DNA of 64,000 nucleotides, taken from contig OX463850.1 in assembly GCA_949825065.1 (NCBI GenBank), positions 808,501 through 872,500 of the forward strand. Reading direction: 5' to 3'. The notes beneath the pieces are model-generated. The model made no database searches, was not told the DNA's origin, and saw nothing but the letters and a program-made list of their open reading frames with translations. Shown here one piece after another: positions 22,661 through 32,884 of this stretch. The stretch comes from Odontocerum albicorne. Taxonomy: Eukaryota; Arthropoda; Insecta; Trichoptera; Odontoceridae. Position 1 is the stretch's first letter. Each line of letters starts with the position of its first letter. The position numbers were made by a program, and so were the translations under genes.

Positions 22661-23304
22661 CGGCCGCACATTTATTATATACCAAGCAACTAAACAAAAA
22701 TATGTTATAACAGCTTTGTGCGAAAAACGTTCGCGAAAATACTCCTCATATATTTTATGTCACCATAGAGGATTGAAGTTAAAAATCCCAGTTGTGATAA
22801 AGTGTTCTACCAAGGAACCATGAAAATTACCATAATGAATATCTATCTTTCTAATTGGCCATTTTTTTTTCTCATTGTGTCATTGTTGAAAATGCTTTGT
22901 ACAGTTTTATATAATAATGGTATACCTATTTTATAATAATCTGCGATCTTTTGGAGTCATGGTGCCCATAAAATATCTAAATAGCCTATTACGTCTGATC
23001 CATAAAGGTTGAGTGAATATCCAAAATGGGCATGTTGTTTTGAGGAAGAGAGTAGAGGAATAAAGTGGGAAATTGGAACAAGTCTCCTCATAGTTTCAAG
23101 GGATTCGTAATGGTGGGAAATTGAAAGTACTTTCATTTCTTCGTTCCATCCGGTTTGACTTTTATCTTTCTTCTTTATCTTAACATCAGCACGCAATCGA
23201 ATAAGTTCCCTGGTATTGTATGAAAGGCAGAGCCGTTCAAAGGTTTTCCACAACCAGCCCTGACATTTTCCACACCTTCTCTATTTTATTTTCGTCGTTA
23301 AAGT
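22661..23304. other. no gene seen
   Basis: No recognised element. Confidence 0.4.
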
Positions 23305-24310
23305 ATATCGAACTTCTTCTTCTTCTCCCTGGCTCCATCCCAACTCACTGTCTGCGAATACTGTTGTGGTCAGCTCTCCTCGTCCTCAGGTTGTATGCTC
23401 TTCTGTCCCGGACTAAGTCCTCTAGGTCGTGCCTCTGCATCAGGTTATCTTTTTGCACCACCCATGAATTCTTTGGTCTTCCTCTGGTTGTTATTCGAGG
23501 AAGATCCATGGAGATTGCCTGGTTCACAATGTGATCGGGTGCTCTGCGTCCAACGTGCCCATACCATCTCAATCGCCTCTCCTCCATCTTACTGTTGATG
23601 TCTGTAACACCTAGGCTTCCACGAATGCGTGAGCTTTTTATTTTGTCTCTTAGAGACACACCAGCTGACCATCTTAGCATGCGCATTTCAGCAATTTCTA
23701 GTTACCTGGAGTAAGAGTTATACGTCGTCCAGCATTCGGAGTCATAGAGGAGTGCGGGTCTGACAATCGTTTGGTATACGTTTCCTTTTAACTTTACTGG
23801 CATTTTCGGATCACATAAAACTCCCGTCATTGATCTAAACTTCATCCATTCCACACTAATTCTATGTGTTACATCTGCTACACATCCTCCATCGCTATGG
23901 ATGAGTGACCCAAGATACTTAAAGGAGTCACAATTTGGTAATATTTCTCCATCCATTTGCATTACGGGAGTGACAGCATTTGTGTTCTCAAATGGTAGGT
24001 ACAGATACTCTGTTTTCTTTCTGCTCAGTCTCAATCCATTGTCCTCCAAGATTCTTCTCCACCTTTCCTGACTATTTTGCAGGTCTTAATGTTTTTCACT
24101 TATTAATACGATATCGTCTGCAAATAGTTGAATCTTTAGGAGACTGTTCGTTTCCTGGTTAGTTAAATAGTCCATGACTAAGATGAACAGTAGCGGACTG
24201 AGTACCGATCCTTGATGTACCCCTACCTTTGTAGTAAATTCTGGTGTAGTTCCCGAAGTGCATCTTACTTGCGTTTTCACGTTATCATACATATCCTGGA
24301 TGGCAAGTAC
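23305..24310 (-). pseudogene. nLTR-F (RTE-like) reverse transcriptase, C-terminal half
   Basis: A single minus-strand frame runs from about 24310 to 23345 with only two stops (near 24086 and 23702). In order: LAIQDMYDNVKTQVRC; GVHQGSVLSPLLFILVMDYL (RT motif B); QLFADDIVLISE (catalytic FADD, both Asp present); NGLRLSRKKTEYL; YLGSLIHSDGG; YQTIVRPALLYDSECW; MRMLRWSAGVSLRDKIK; RRLRWYGHVGRR; GRPKNSW. This is the RT palm to C-terminus of an RTE-like LINE that would copy its RNA at a nicked genomic target. The N-terminal endonuclease is missing. It ends at a GAAGAAGAAG tail (plus CTTCTTCTTC at 23307). Two stops in about 320 codons suggest a fairly young copy. Confidence 0.88.
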
Positions 24311-24334
24311 ATACTTTAAAGTATATTGAACATT

Positions 24335-24420
24335 GACTTAAAAATCATTATATGCCCTTATCAGTGACGTTGTGTGTTTCCTGGTTCCCCAAATATCCGT
24401 TTTACAAATATTCTCTCCTT
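24335..24420 (+). mobile_element. nLTR-C 3'UTR scrap
   Basis: TCAGTGACGTTGTGTGTTTC and CTGGTTCCCC match 55550-55590 (TCAGTGACGTAGCGCGTTTC). Confidence 0.45.
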
Positions 24421-24749
24421 TTTTTTTAAATAGGCAATCCACCCAAACTAGGAAGAATTGTGCCACTAAATTTAAGACATTATAAAATTATATGAGTCAA
24501 TATTATAAAACGAATTAAAAAACACAGATGTGTGAGACTCTCGCGTGGTAGAAGTGAAACTTCTTAGCTCCTAGGAAAAGTTGGTTTTATGTGTTGCATT
24601 TTTCCATTTGTTAACGATTTTCATTATTATTTTTTAATTAAATTCCAATATAATACGCAAGCGTTTATTGGTTGACTTATGCTACGTATACACACAGTAC
24701 ACGCGGTGCATGCGCGTAGCGTGTCATTGATGTATTATGGATTTGAATT

Positions 24750-25070
24750 AAAAATTTATTTAAATTTAAAATAATTAAATGAAGTAATTTATAAAAAAAA
24801 TTTATATTTTTTTTATTTAAAATTATTATTTAATTTAATTTTAATGAATTTTTTTTATTTATTTAAATAAATTTATTAATTACTTACTTTTTTAAATTTA
24901 ATTTTACTTTATTTTAATTTATTTATTTTTATTTAATTTTATTTTATTGTAATAAATTTTTTTTTTAATTCAATGTTTTTTATTTAATTATATTTTATTT
25001 AATTTGTTTAATTTAACTTTATTAAACTTTATTTAATTTTAATTTTATTCCTTCACTCAAAATATTTGAA
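24750..25070. repeat. T/A low-complexity tract
   Basis: About 320 bp of almost only A and T, built from TTTAATTTTATTTTATTT-like words of irregular spacing. No unit could be fixed. Confidence 0.9.
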
Positions 25071-26330
25071 GCGTTTCACTTTTCGTGACGTTCAGGCCTA
25101 TTTGCTCTACCCGCGCCTATAGAAGTTTACTTTTACGGTTCTAGATGCTTAAAAAATGTAACAATCGATCTATGAATGAAATCTCCTTTCTTTTAGTCAT
25201 AGATGAAATCGTTATATATTTTGCTGCTGAATCGGAAGATTTCAGACTAAATAAAAAAAAAAACAAAAAATATTTTTCGTATGCTTTATTTTATAATTTG
25301 AGAACATACAAAAAAATTTTTTGAAAAAAAAAGTTGAAAATTCAAGATGTTATCAGCTGCTATATCTTGTAAAAAAAATAGGGTAAGCTGGTCGACATGA
25401 TTGGAACCTTTTCGTAAATTCGAAACAAAAATCATACACAGTTTCTTGATAAAAAATAATGTTGTTATATGTTAGTTGGTACCAAAGCAAAAAAATCCTA
25501 AAATGGCGGCTGTCTGAAAAAAATATATCTATTTTTTAAATATTAAAAATGAAGTAAAAAAAATAGTTTTAAATTTTCCAAGGACAATATAAAAACATTT
25601 ATCAAAGTTTCATACCAAATTTTAAGGCAATCAATCGGTTGGATAAAACTTGAGATATTATATTATGTCGACCAGGTCGAAAAAAGTAGTTTCGAGAAAA
25701 ACGCGTTTAAAGTTTTGAGATTATTGTCGGAGTCAATCCGGTGCGGCGTAATTGCTGCCTTATTTATAGCTATAACTTCGTAAATATTGAGAATTTTAAA
25801 ATTTCCTTTTGAGAACATATTCTTAAAGGCCTGAACTTGAAGAATATGTAAAAAAAAAACAAAAAAAAATGTTCTAATTTCTAGAGTAGAATATCACCCT
25901 TAAAGGGTTGCATAAAAATTTAATATTTCAGTTTTTCATAGTTTTAACACCTATGACAGCTTTACTGTCAGCTGTTACCTAAAACAGGCTCTGCCAAAAC
26001 GAAATAAAGTAAAAATAAAATAATTCACATAGTCATATAATTTTAGCTGTATTGTTCCTTAAAATTATATACTACATTCAGAGTTCTTTATGGCCCCCCG
26101 TTTATAATACGAATAATATTAGTGGACCCCCCCCCGGTTCCACAGTTCCATTGTTCCATAATGCCTATTGATTCCTATCTTAAAGGCCTACCTTGTCAAG
26201 TCCAAGGCATTCACTCGGCTTACTGTCTTCTCGGGTAATTGAAAATTTAAAATTAAATGGATTTTTCGTCAAAGAAAAACTTACTTTTGATTACGAATCT
26301 GAAAATGAAGGTTTTTGTTTGTAAGTCGAC
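25071..26330. other. unassigned non-coding block with GTCGAC motifs
   Basis: No frame longer than a few dozen codons. Contains TTTCGAGAAAAACGCG, ATGTCGACCAGGTCGA and CTGGTCGACATG, poly-A runs and a run of nine C at about 26131. It has the look of the non-coding interior of a large DNA element, but I could not find ends. Confidence 0.25.
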
Positions 26331-26467
26331 ATAACAAGGTTTTTGTTCGACATTTCCTTAACTTTGTGGAAATATGTGTTTATATTTTTATTATTCCTTT
26401 TGCTAAACGTTAGTAAGATTCATTTTGTTTTAAGTTTATTTCTTTAGTCTCAATTGTACGAGTACAT

Positions 26468-26935
26468 ACAAACCATCACGCCCGTTCCTTGTTAGGGTAG
26501 GTTTAAAAAAAGTGCCAGAGTTTTCTTATCTCGATACAGCCTTTGCTTCTTCTACATTAATACACATGCCTTCTCTATTCTACATTAATTATCTGAGTTT
26601 TTAGAGTTCCTTCTTTCAAAATATCATTAACTTAATCCTACCTTACTTTCCTTGGTTTTCCTCTACCACACGTTCAACTTACATTTGCGCTGTGTATTTG
26701 TTTTGTTAGTCTTTCTTCATTTATTCGTGTTCTACTATACATGCCCAAACCACCGCATAGTGTTCTTAATCTTACTCAACACATCAGTCTTAATTTTATA
26801 TTCACCCGTCATTACTTCATTTCGTTGTCTGTCTATATCGTCACCACATGTATAATCTTCTTTTAGACATTTTCCCCATCCCCGTTTCACTCCCACACAT
26901 CAAAATTGGTACTAAAATATTGTTGTGGACTATCG
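26468..26935 (-). mobile_element. nLTR-G fragment
   Basis: Starts ACCATCACGCCCGTTCC (reverse 3' tail). Then CAAAATATCATTAACTTAAT, TTTGTTTTGTTAGTCTTTC, CATGCCCAAACCACCGCAT (reverse of GHVERM), and further into the ORF up to ATCAAAATTGGTACTAAAAT, giving one of the longer copies. Confidence 0.78.
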
Positions 26936-26948
26936 TCTTAGTTGATTA

Positions 26949-27160
26949 AGGCTAAGGTTACACCGAAGTGCTTCACTTATTGCTAAGCTAGGTGCTACGT
27001 GACTTATATACTAGGTGACTATAATAGTCACGCAGCGTGGCGCGAAGCGTGCAGTGTGGCCATTGCGATAGTATGGGATGCGTTGGTTCGCTAGGATGTC
27101 ACCTAGCTCGCAGCGTAGCTCTAAGCACCAAGCGAGACTCCTACCTGTGTGGCCAAGGCC
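26949..27160. mobile_element. MITE with TTA target duplication
   Basis: Ends read inwards as AGGCTAAGGTTACACC (left) and GGCCTTGGCCACAC (right), partially matching inverted repeats, with TTA directly outside both (26946-26948, 27161-27163). The interior is unusually GC-rich with GCGAAGCGTG and CTCGCAGCG words. TTA duplications suggest the PIF/Harbinger group. No frame. Confidence 0.5.
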
Positions 27161-27619
27161 TTAGTACTATTTGATTCGAGTATACATAATTTAATGCCCC
27201 ATCAACTTTTTTTCCTATTGCTTCAAGCCGTTTGGTATCCTTTATGTCACCTAAGAAAATACAAATTAAATAGCGGAATTTCTCAACTTTCTCTCATCAT
27301 TCATAATATAGCTCACACATGTGTTGCATTTTCTTTTCCTTTCACACTTTTCTATCACATCTCATATCATTTACTAATCACTCTGTAATTGATTCTTATT
27401 TTTAGCTAACACTGCCATGTCATCACATAATATACATCAATCCGCACACAATACCTTAAAACATTTGTGGTTTATATTTTAAAGCTTTAAAAAAACATTG
27501 TTATCACAATAAAATTTATGTATTGTCTTTTTTGTTGATTGAGGATTATATTTTTTTTAAGTTACACACAGTAAGAAAAACTGTAAAGAATATTCAATAG
27601 GCAAATCGGATGTAACTCT

Positions 27620-27712
27620 GGGTCTAATTGGTTGGAAGATATTACCGACGGGCAACAAGCCCGATGATTGTATCTGTATTCGTTGTAGTGTCAATTAAAT
27701 AAATAAATAATA
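27620..27712 (+). mobile_element. very short LINE 3' end, nLTR-A-like
   Basis: CTAATTGGTTGGAAGATATT, then CCGACGGGCAACAAGCCCG and GATTGTATCTGTATTCG, ending ATTAAATAAATAAATAA. Parallels the last 90 bp of nLTR-A (GTTGGTTGG...GCCGCC...GATTGTAT...AAATAAATAAATA). Confidence 0.6.
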
Positions 27713-27885
27713 CTTTCTCCGGTAAGTAAAGTTCAAATGCAACATAAAAAAGGCTTATTAACACTTTGTACCTACGTTTTTTTGTTACTCATATTAAATG
27801 TAGTATCCATTATTTGAGTAAAAGTAACAGCTATTGCTTTATAAGTATGTTATATACTCTAAGCAGAGATTTTTAATGTGAATAG

Positions 27886-28620
27886 TTATTTTCACACCAT
27901 TCTATAAAAAAATAAAGGTCATATTTTCACACTATTCTATTAAATAATAAAGGTCATATTTTCACACTATTCTATTAAAAATAAAGGTAATATTTTCACA
28001 CTATTCTTAAAAAAAAATGTTATATTTTCACAATATTCTATTAAAAAATAAAGGTCATATTTTCACACTATTCTATTAAAAAATAAAGGTCGTATTTTCG
28101 CACTATTCTATTAAAAAAATAAAGGTCATATTTTTACACCATTCTAGTAAAAAATAAAGGTCATATTTTCACACTATTCTATTAAAAAATAAAGGTCATA
28201 TTTTCACACTATTATATTTAAAAATAAAGCTAATATTTTTGCACTATTCTTAAAAAAATAAAGGTAGTATTTTCACACTATTCTATTAAAAAAAAAAGAA
28301 ATATTTTCACACTATTCTATTAAAAATACAGGTAATATTTTTACACTATTCTTAAAAAAATAAATGTAATATTTTCACACTATTCTTAAAAAATAAATGT
28401 AATATTTTCACACCATTCTATTAAAAAATAAAGGTAACATTTTCACACTATTCTATTAAAAATAAAGGTAGTATTTTTCCACTATTCTAATAAAAAATAA
28501 AGGTTGTATTTTCACACTATTCTATTAAAAATTAAAGTAATATTTTCACACTATTCTATTAAAAATAAAAGTAATATTTTCGCACTATTCTATTATATTA
28601 AAAAATAAAGGTAATATTTA
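27886..28620. repeat. AT-rich tandem array, about 21 copies of a 33-36 bp unit
   Basis: TATTTTCACACTATTCTATT followed by AAAAAATAAAGGTCA, repeated with length changes in the A run and with a shorter variant lacking CTAT. No coding. Confidence 0.95.
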
Positions 28621-28684
28621 AAATTTTAATAACACTTCTTTTCACCAACATTTATATAAAGAAACCAAAAATGTATCGAAGGAA

Positions 28685-28926
28685 AAACTAATCAAATATG
28701 TAACCAGTTAACCCGTTTTCAATAAAACTAATCAAATATGTAACCAGTTAACCCGTTTTCAATAAAACTAATCAAATATGTAACCAGTTAACCCGTTTTC
28801 AATAAAACTAATCAAATATGTAACCAGTTAACCCGTTTTCAATAAAACTAATCAAATATGTAACAAGTTAACCCGTTTTCAATAAAACTAATCAAATGTG
28901 TAACCAGTTAACCCGTTTTCAATAAA
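28685..28926. repeat. tandem array, 6 copies of an exact 40-bp unit
   Basis: AAACTAATCAAATATGTAAC then CAGTTAACCCGTTTTCAATA, starting at 28685, 28725, 28765, 28805, 28845 and 28885. Only single-base differences in the last two copies. Contains GTTAAC and lies about 65 bp after the AT-rich array, with no sequence in common. Confidence 0.97.
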
Positions 28927-29084
28927 TGTTGACGAGAAACAGTATTTTTAATTTTTATTTCAATGCATTACATATAATATTATATTATTGAAGTTTTTCG
29001 TGCAAAAATATTTTAAATGAATAAATTTAAACAAATGCTGTCGAAATGAGTACATTGTTAAAAATACACGGTGTAACAATGTAT

Positions 29085-29430
29085 AACAGATGACGGAATG
29101 AAGTAATCAGGAATCAATACGAGGCAAGATGAAGCAGAGCATTATGAGATGGTTTGGACATGTAGAACGAAAGACCGAGGGAATACTAATTTAAACAACG
29201 AGTAGAAATGTGAGCGAAAGGTTTGGCAGAGGGAGAACAAGCAGGGCGTAGTTGGATCAAGTTAATTCTATTTTAAAGGAAGAAAATGTCAACAGTGTGA
29301 TAAATATTTCGAGAGAAGGTATATTAAAGTAAAATCCTGTTGAAAGATGTATGTTGCAAATATAAAATTTGGAGCTCTGTCCTCTCTGACTATCCCGACA
29401 GGGAAATAGCGTCATGGTTTATATGTACAA
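29085..29430 (+). mobile_element. nLTR-G fragment
   Basis: SIMRWFGHVERKTEGI at about 29136-29190, GRGRTSRA, then DQVNSILKEENVNSV, closing with the tail TATCCCGACAGGGAAATAGC then GTCATGGTTTATATG. Several stops. Confidence 0.78.
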
Positions 29431-29458
29431 GGAATGATTAAATAAATATTCTCATTGT

Positions 29459-30090
29459 AATTTGTTTTATCAAACACTGTTTATTCCACTTTTTGTAACG
29501 GTATAACCCTACCGGTTTCAAGGCTTTCACCTCATCATCAAGCTAACACAAACGCGACTTGTTTTTGCTCCTCTGATGATGAGGTTGTGGGCGTCCATAT
29601 GCCCGGTCAATGACCGATGAAATGACCTTTGCATTCCTTAGCAATACAAAACAAACAAGTACCAAGTCCACGCGCCAGTCATTCAACTCATTGCCGGGAG
29701 CGGAGCGCATTCCATGCTAGAGCGAGAACGCACCACATCTGTCTCGCCAGTTCCGTAAATAAATTATCACCTACATACGACATTAATCGTTTTGCGGATG
29801 CAGAAACGAGACGGCGAGATATCTTGCTCGCATTCCCGCCCACACGCGGGAATAGTATAAATACCTACATTACCAATAAAATTCCTCTTTCCGCATTGCG
29901 ATCGAAAACGTGTTTTATTTATCGACAAATCATCATCATCTCTCCCTCTAGGACACATTTCCTAAAAAGTGAAAGCCTTGAAACCGGTAAGGTTATACCG
30001 TTACAAAAAATGGAATAAACAGTGTTTGATAAAAAAACATTACAATGTCTTTAAACCTCCGCAATGTTAATGCCTTAACTATAAATAAAA
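29459..30090. mobile_element. fold-back element, copy 2, with insertion
   Basis: Left arm 29467-29530 and right arm 29969-30034 match each other inverted and match copy 1. Near the inner end of the left part stands GCTCCTCTGATGATGAGGT (29567-29585), which in copy 3 (61861) continues straight into the right arm, so 29585-29966 is a later insertion. Tail shared with copy 1 to about 30090. Confidence 0.8.
29585..29966 (+). mobile_element. LTR-like insertion (possible solo LTR)
   Basis: A 380-bp GC-richer block inside the fold-back element. It starts TGTGGGCGTCCATATGCC, has a TATA-like GTATAAATACC at about 29855, AATAAAATTCC about 20 bases on, and ends with an AATCATCATCATC region followed by AGGACA. 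The order start TG, TATA box, AATAAA, end fits an LTR. The target duplication is unclear (AGGT/AAGT), and there is no internal retroelement sequence. Confidence 0.45.
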
Positions 30091-30550
30091 TATAAATATT
30101 CTCATTTCTTTTGGACCGACCATATTGTGGATTATATTAATATCACATAGTTATATCATAAAAGACTTTTAATATTTCCACGAAATTCTTACGCAGCGTC
30201 GTGACTTAATTTATTTTAAGGGATATTTCGGCCAAGGATTTTGAAATATTCAAATTCTTTCCAAAAAAATTTTCACCAAGTTTTAACTCTTTATTCAGTG
30301 GGTGTAACTTTAACCTTTAACATTTTCAAGCATTTTTCAATATAACGTATTCGGGTTTGATCCAACGTTATTAAATTTTCTTTCTATAGTTATATACCAG
30401 TACAGTGCGTATTATATTAGATCGATGGTATCCTACATTCGAGGAGGTCGGGATGGACTGAGAGCCAAAAACTCCCGTATAAAGATTAAGAGCCTCCGTG
30501 GCCTAGTTGGTAAGACCCCTGACTACGAACCCGCGAATTACAGGATCGAT

Positions 30551-31369
30551 TTATTTGTTTAACACTTTTATTGCAAATACAATCTGGTGGGTTTATTACC
30601 AGACAAAAGTAAATGAAGCATGTTACGTGGTCGCATAAATTATTCAAATGGCTATTAATCACCACAAAATCCATAAACACATACATAAGCATATGCCTAC
30701 GGACCCCACAAAGACGGACAATCACCCGAACATTCTTTTTCATATAAAGTGAGATTTTTTAATTTATTTATTTATTTTTTGCAAAACAGGTTTAGCCCAA
30801 TTACTTTGAAAAATACAAGACATTAAAAAAGAAGAAAAATTACATAGAATTTTTTTTTAAAATTATATAAAATAAAAAATAATGCATATGCATACATACG
30901 AATACACACAAACATATGATACACATATATTCAGTCACTTAAGTATGTTGATGAGTGCTTTCTAACGCGCTCAATCTAAGAACAAAATGTACTTTTGCTT
31001 TTGGTAATGTGGTTTGAAATATGTCAATATCCGAAGCAGTCCCGTTCAGAAGAGTTAAGGCCCTTCCAACAGGCATAGCGGCTGGAAGACCCGTTCTTGC
31101 GTATGTTATTGAGAACAGTTCTTGCCGGCGCAGTCTAGTGTAATTGTTAGGAACATTTAACGCTAATCTTTGTAGTAATGCTGGACAGCTCATCACAACT
31201 CCTTGAACGAGTTTGACAACATCATCAATCAAAAGAAAAGGAAGGGATGGTGGAGAGGAAAGGAAAAGAAAAATCAAGAATGAAACACGTTATTTTACTG
31301 ACTAGAAATTAAGAGTTTTCAGTCGCTTCTTAAAGCATGCCAAGTACGGAGCGAGTCTTATATTGGTTT
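30551..31369 (-). mobile_element. nLTR-A, reverse copy 2, interrupted
   Basis: Minus-strand match to nLTR-A in two pieces, 30551-30755 (3' end, GTGGGGTCCGTAGGC block, tail at 30551) and 31221-31369 (CT-rich 3'UTR and the RLWN-side codons to CCAATATAAGACTCG). Between them sits nLTR-H. In the uninterrupted copies the two edges are contiguous at GATGATATCTCAC. Confidence 0.85.
30756..31220 (-). mobile_element. nLTR-H, inserted in nLTR-A
   Basis: Minus strand, frame open from the insertion point to a stop at 30939: VVKLVQGVVMSCPALLQRLA, then YTRLRRQELFSITYARTG, then RALTLLNGTASDIDIF. This is the C-terminal tail of a CR1/Jockey-type LINE (basic FSI segment followed by a LLN...IDIF segment). About 180 bp of 3'UTR and a TTTATTTATTTATT-type tail follow. 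No stop in about 95 codons, so it is the younger of the nested elements. Confidence 0.78.
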
Positions 31370-31446
31370 TATTAAAGAATCACATGATCGATTCTCACTA
31401 GAACCAAATTTATTATACCAAAGGCTCCAGTCTGATTTATTTTTAC

Positions 31447-31625
31447 ATACATATGTACAATATGTAAAGCATATTCTTTACCTCTTTCGCATCTATACAT
31501 CTTATAAAACTCTTACAATTTCTTTGACTTTCAAGATATCCATTTATTTAAAATATTCGCTTGATCCAACCACACTTTCCTTGATTTTCATTTATCACGC
31601 TTTCAGAATCAACACGCTCACTACC
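31447..31625 (-). mobile_element. nLTR-G scrap
   Basis: CTCTTTCGCATCTATACATC, then CTTACAATTTCTTTGACTTT and TTGATCCAACCACACTTTCC: reverse nLTR-G 3' region in the same order as at 15900 and 58260. Confidence 0.65.
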
Positions 31626-31904
31626 TAGGTGGCCTTCGACGGGGTTGTGGGTGATCATAAAACTCTTATGAGATTTGGTATGGTTGAATCAAGTGAAATA
31701 TATTTTCAACAAAGTAAATTCCATTGAACTACGTGTAGCGATATATTCGTAATACAGTCTATGGGGAACTAAAATCATATTTCTCCAACTTTTGCCTTAC
31801 TTCTCTTTAAATTATTGTATTGTATATAAAATTGATTTGAATTATAAAGTTATCTTTCTTATTTCAGCGTATTCTTATTTCATTGACTTCTTCCCCTCTT
31901 CTTT

Positions 31905-32660
31905 TCCTCCACCATATCTTATTAATTTGGGCTCGGCTGCTCGGACATTCTTTCTTCATGTCTCGGCAGGCATTCGGGGACAGCCCGAGTCTCATCATAT
32001 CCTTCTCAACTTTCTTCATGTCTCGGCAGGCATTCCGGGACAGCCCGAGTCTCATTATATCCTTCTCAACTTTCTTCATATCTCGGCAGGCATTCGGGGA
32101 CAGCCCGAGTCTCATCATATCCTTCTCAACTTACATCTTCATGTCTCGACAGGCATTCGGGGACAGCCCGAGTCTCATCATATCCTTCTCAACTTCCATC
32201 TTCATGTCTCGGCAGGCATTCGGGGACAGCCCGAGTCTCATCATATCCTTCTCAACTTTCTTCATGTCTCGGCAGGCATTCGGGGACAGCCCGAGTCTCA
32301 TCATATCCTTCTCAACTTTTTTATGTAAGGGTTTCTTATTGTTACCTCTGCGTCTATTTAGAAGTCATCAATTCGGGACTGTCTTTAGCGCACACCCTCT
32401 ATCCCGTCGTCGTACGTGCCCATACCAGGGTAATCGTGCTTTCCGGGCTTTATCTACTATTGGCGTCATTTTGGTTGCTCCGCGAATTTGTTCATTTCGG
32501 ATCTTGTTCAACCTAGTGACCACAGTAGCATGTGCATCTCCGCGACAGTAATCAGTTGTTCCTCTTTTTTCCCTGAATACCAACATTTGACTCCATGTAG
32601 TATAGCGGTTCGGATGACTGTCTTATGGATCTTGCTTTTAAGTTTTATTGGTAGCCTTTA
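31905..32660 (-). mobile_element. non-LTR ORF2 C-terminus with tandem expansion
   Basis: Minus strand from about 32655: LPIKLKSKIHKTVI, then ILHGVKCWYS, then KIRNEQIRGATKMTPIV and ARLPWYGHVRRRD (post-RT landmarks of a LINE C-terminus). It is followed by six copies of KDMMRLGLSPNACRDMKKVE encoded in the 60-63 bp array. Frame changes separate the parts. Confidence 0.72.
31951..32322 (-). repeat. LINE-derived minisatellite, 6 copies of 60/63 bp
   Basis: CTTCATGTCTCGGCAGGCAT starts at about 31954, 32014, 32074, 32137, 32200 and 32260 (periods 60, 60, 63, 63, 60). On the minus strand each unit is one 20- or 21-residue repeat of the LINE C-terminus. All unit lengths are multiples of three, which also leaves two plus frames open (178 and 222 codons); I treat those as by-products. 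Confidence 0.93.
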
Positions 32661-32751
32661 GTCGCACATTGGTTTGTATTATTGTTTTATTTGTTTCCAT
32701 GCAATAAAATAAACGTCAAAAGTAATTATCTATCATATACCAATTTCAGTG

Positions 32752-32884
32752 TGTTTATTATTTGTGGTATCTTACAATGGTTGTTTATTGTTCATGATAT
32801 CTTGCGTTGGTTGTTTATTATTCGTGGTATCTTGCTATGGTTGTTTATTGTTTGTGGTATCTTGCTATGGCTGTTTTTTATACA
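32752..32884. repeat. short tandem array, about 4 copies of 30 bp
   Basis: TGTTTATTATTCGTGGTATC then TTGCTATGGT, repeated with single-base changes. The 73-residue frame over it is an artefact. Confidence 0.85.

Larger units (their letters stand above)
30488..31415 (+). repeat. SINE-1 copy split by a LINE
   Basis: Head at 30488-30551 (CCGTGGCCTAGTTGGTAAG A box) resumes at 31382 with GATCGATTCTCACTAG (B-box side). The junction is bounded by near-identical ACAGGATCGATT (30540-30551) and ACATGATCGATT (31382-31393), the likely target-site duplication of the nLTR-A inserted between. Confidence 0.65.

Noticed and set aside
22401..22823. 140-codon plus-strand frame
   Set aside because: Crosses a reverse SINE-2 copy whose higher GC content removes stops; no recognised domain.
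28685..28926. CRISPR-like regular repeat array (also 52169-53258 and the 149-bp array)
   Set aside because: The units are directly tandem with no unique spacers, and the genome is eukaryotic.
29629..30018. 129-codon frame as a gene
   Set aside because: Lies within the LTR-like insertion and ends in the fold-back arm; no domain.
31792..32551. Plus-strand frames of 178 and 222 codons with 20-residue repeats
   Set aside because: They run antisense to a LINE-derived minisatellite whose unit length is a multiple of three; the sense signal is on the minus strand.
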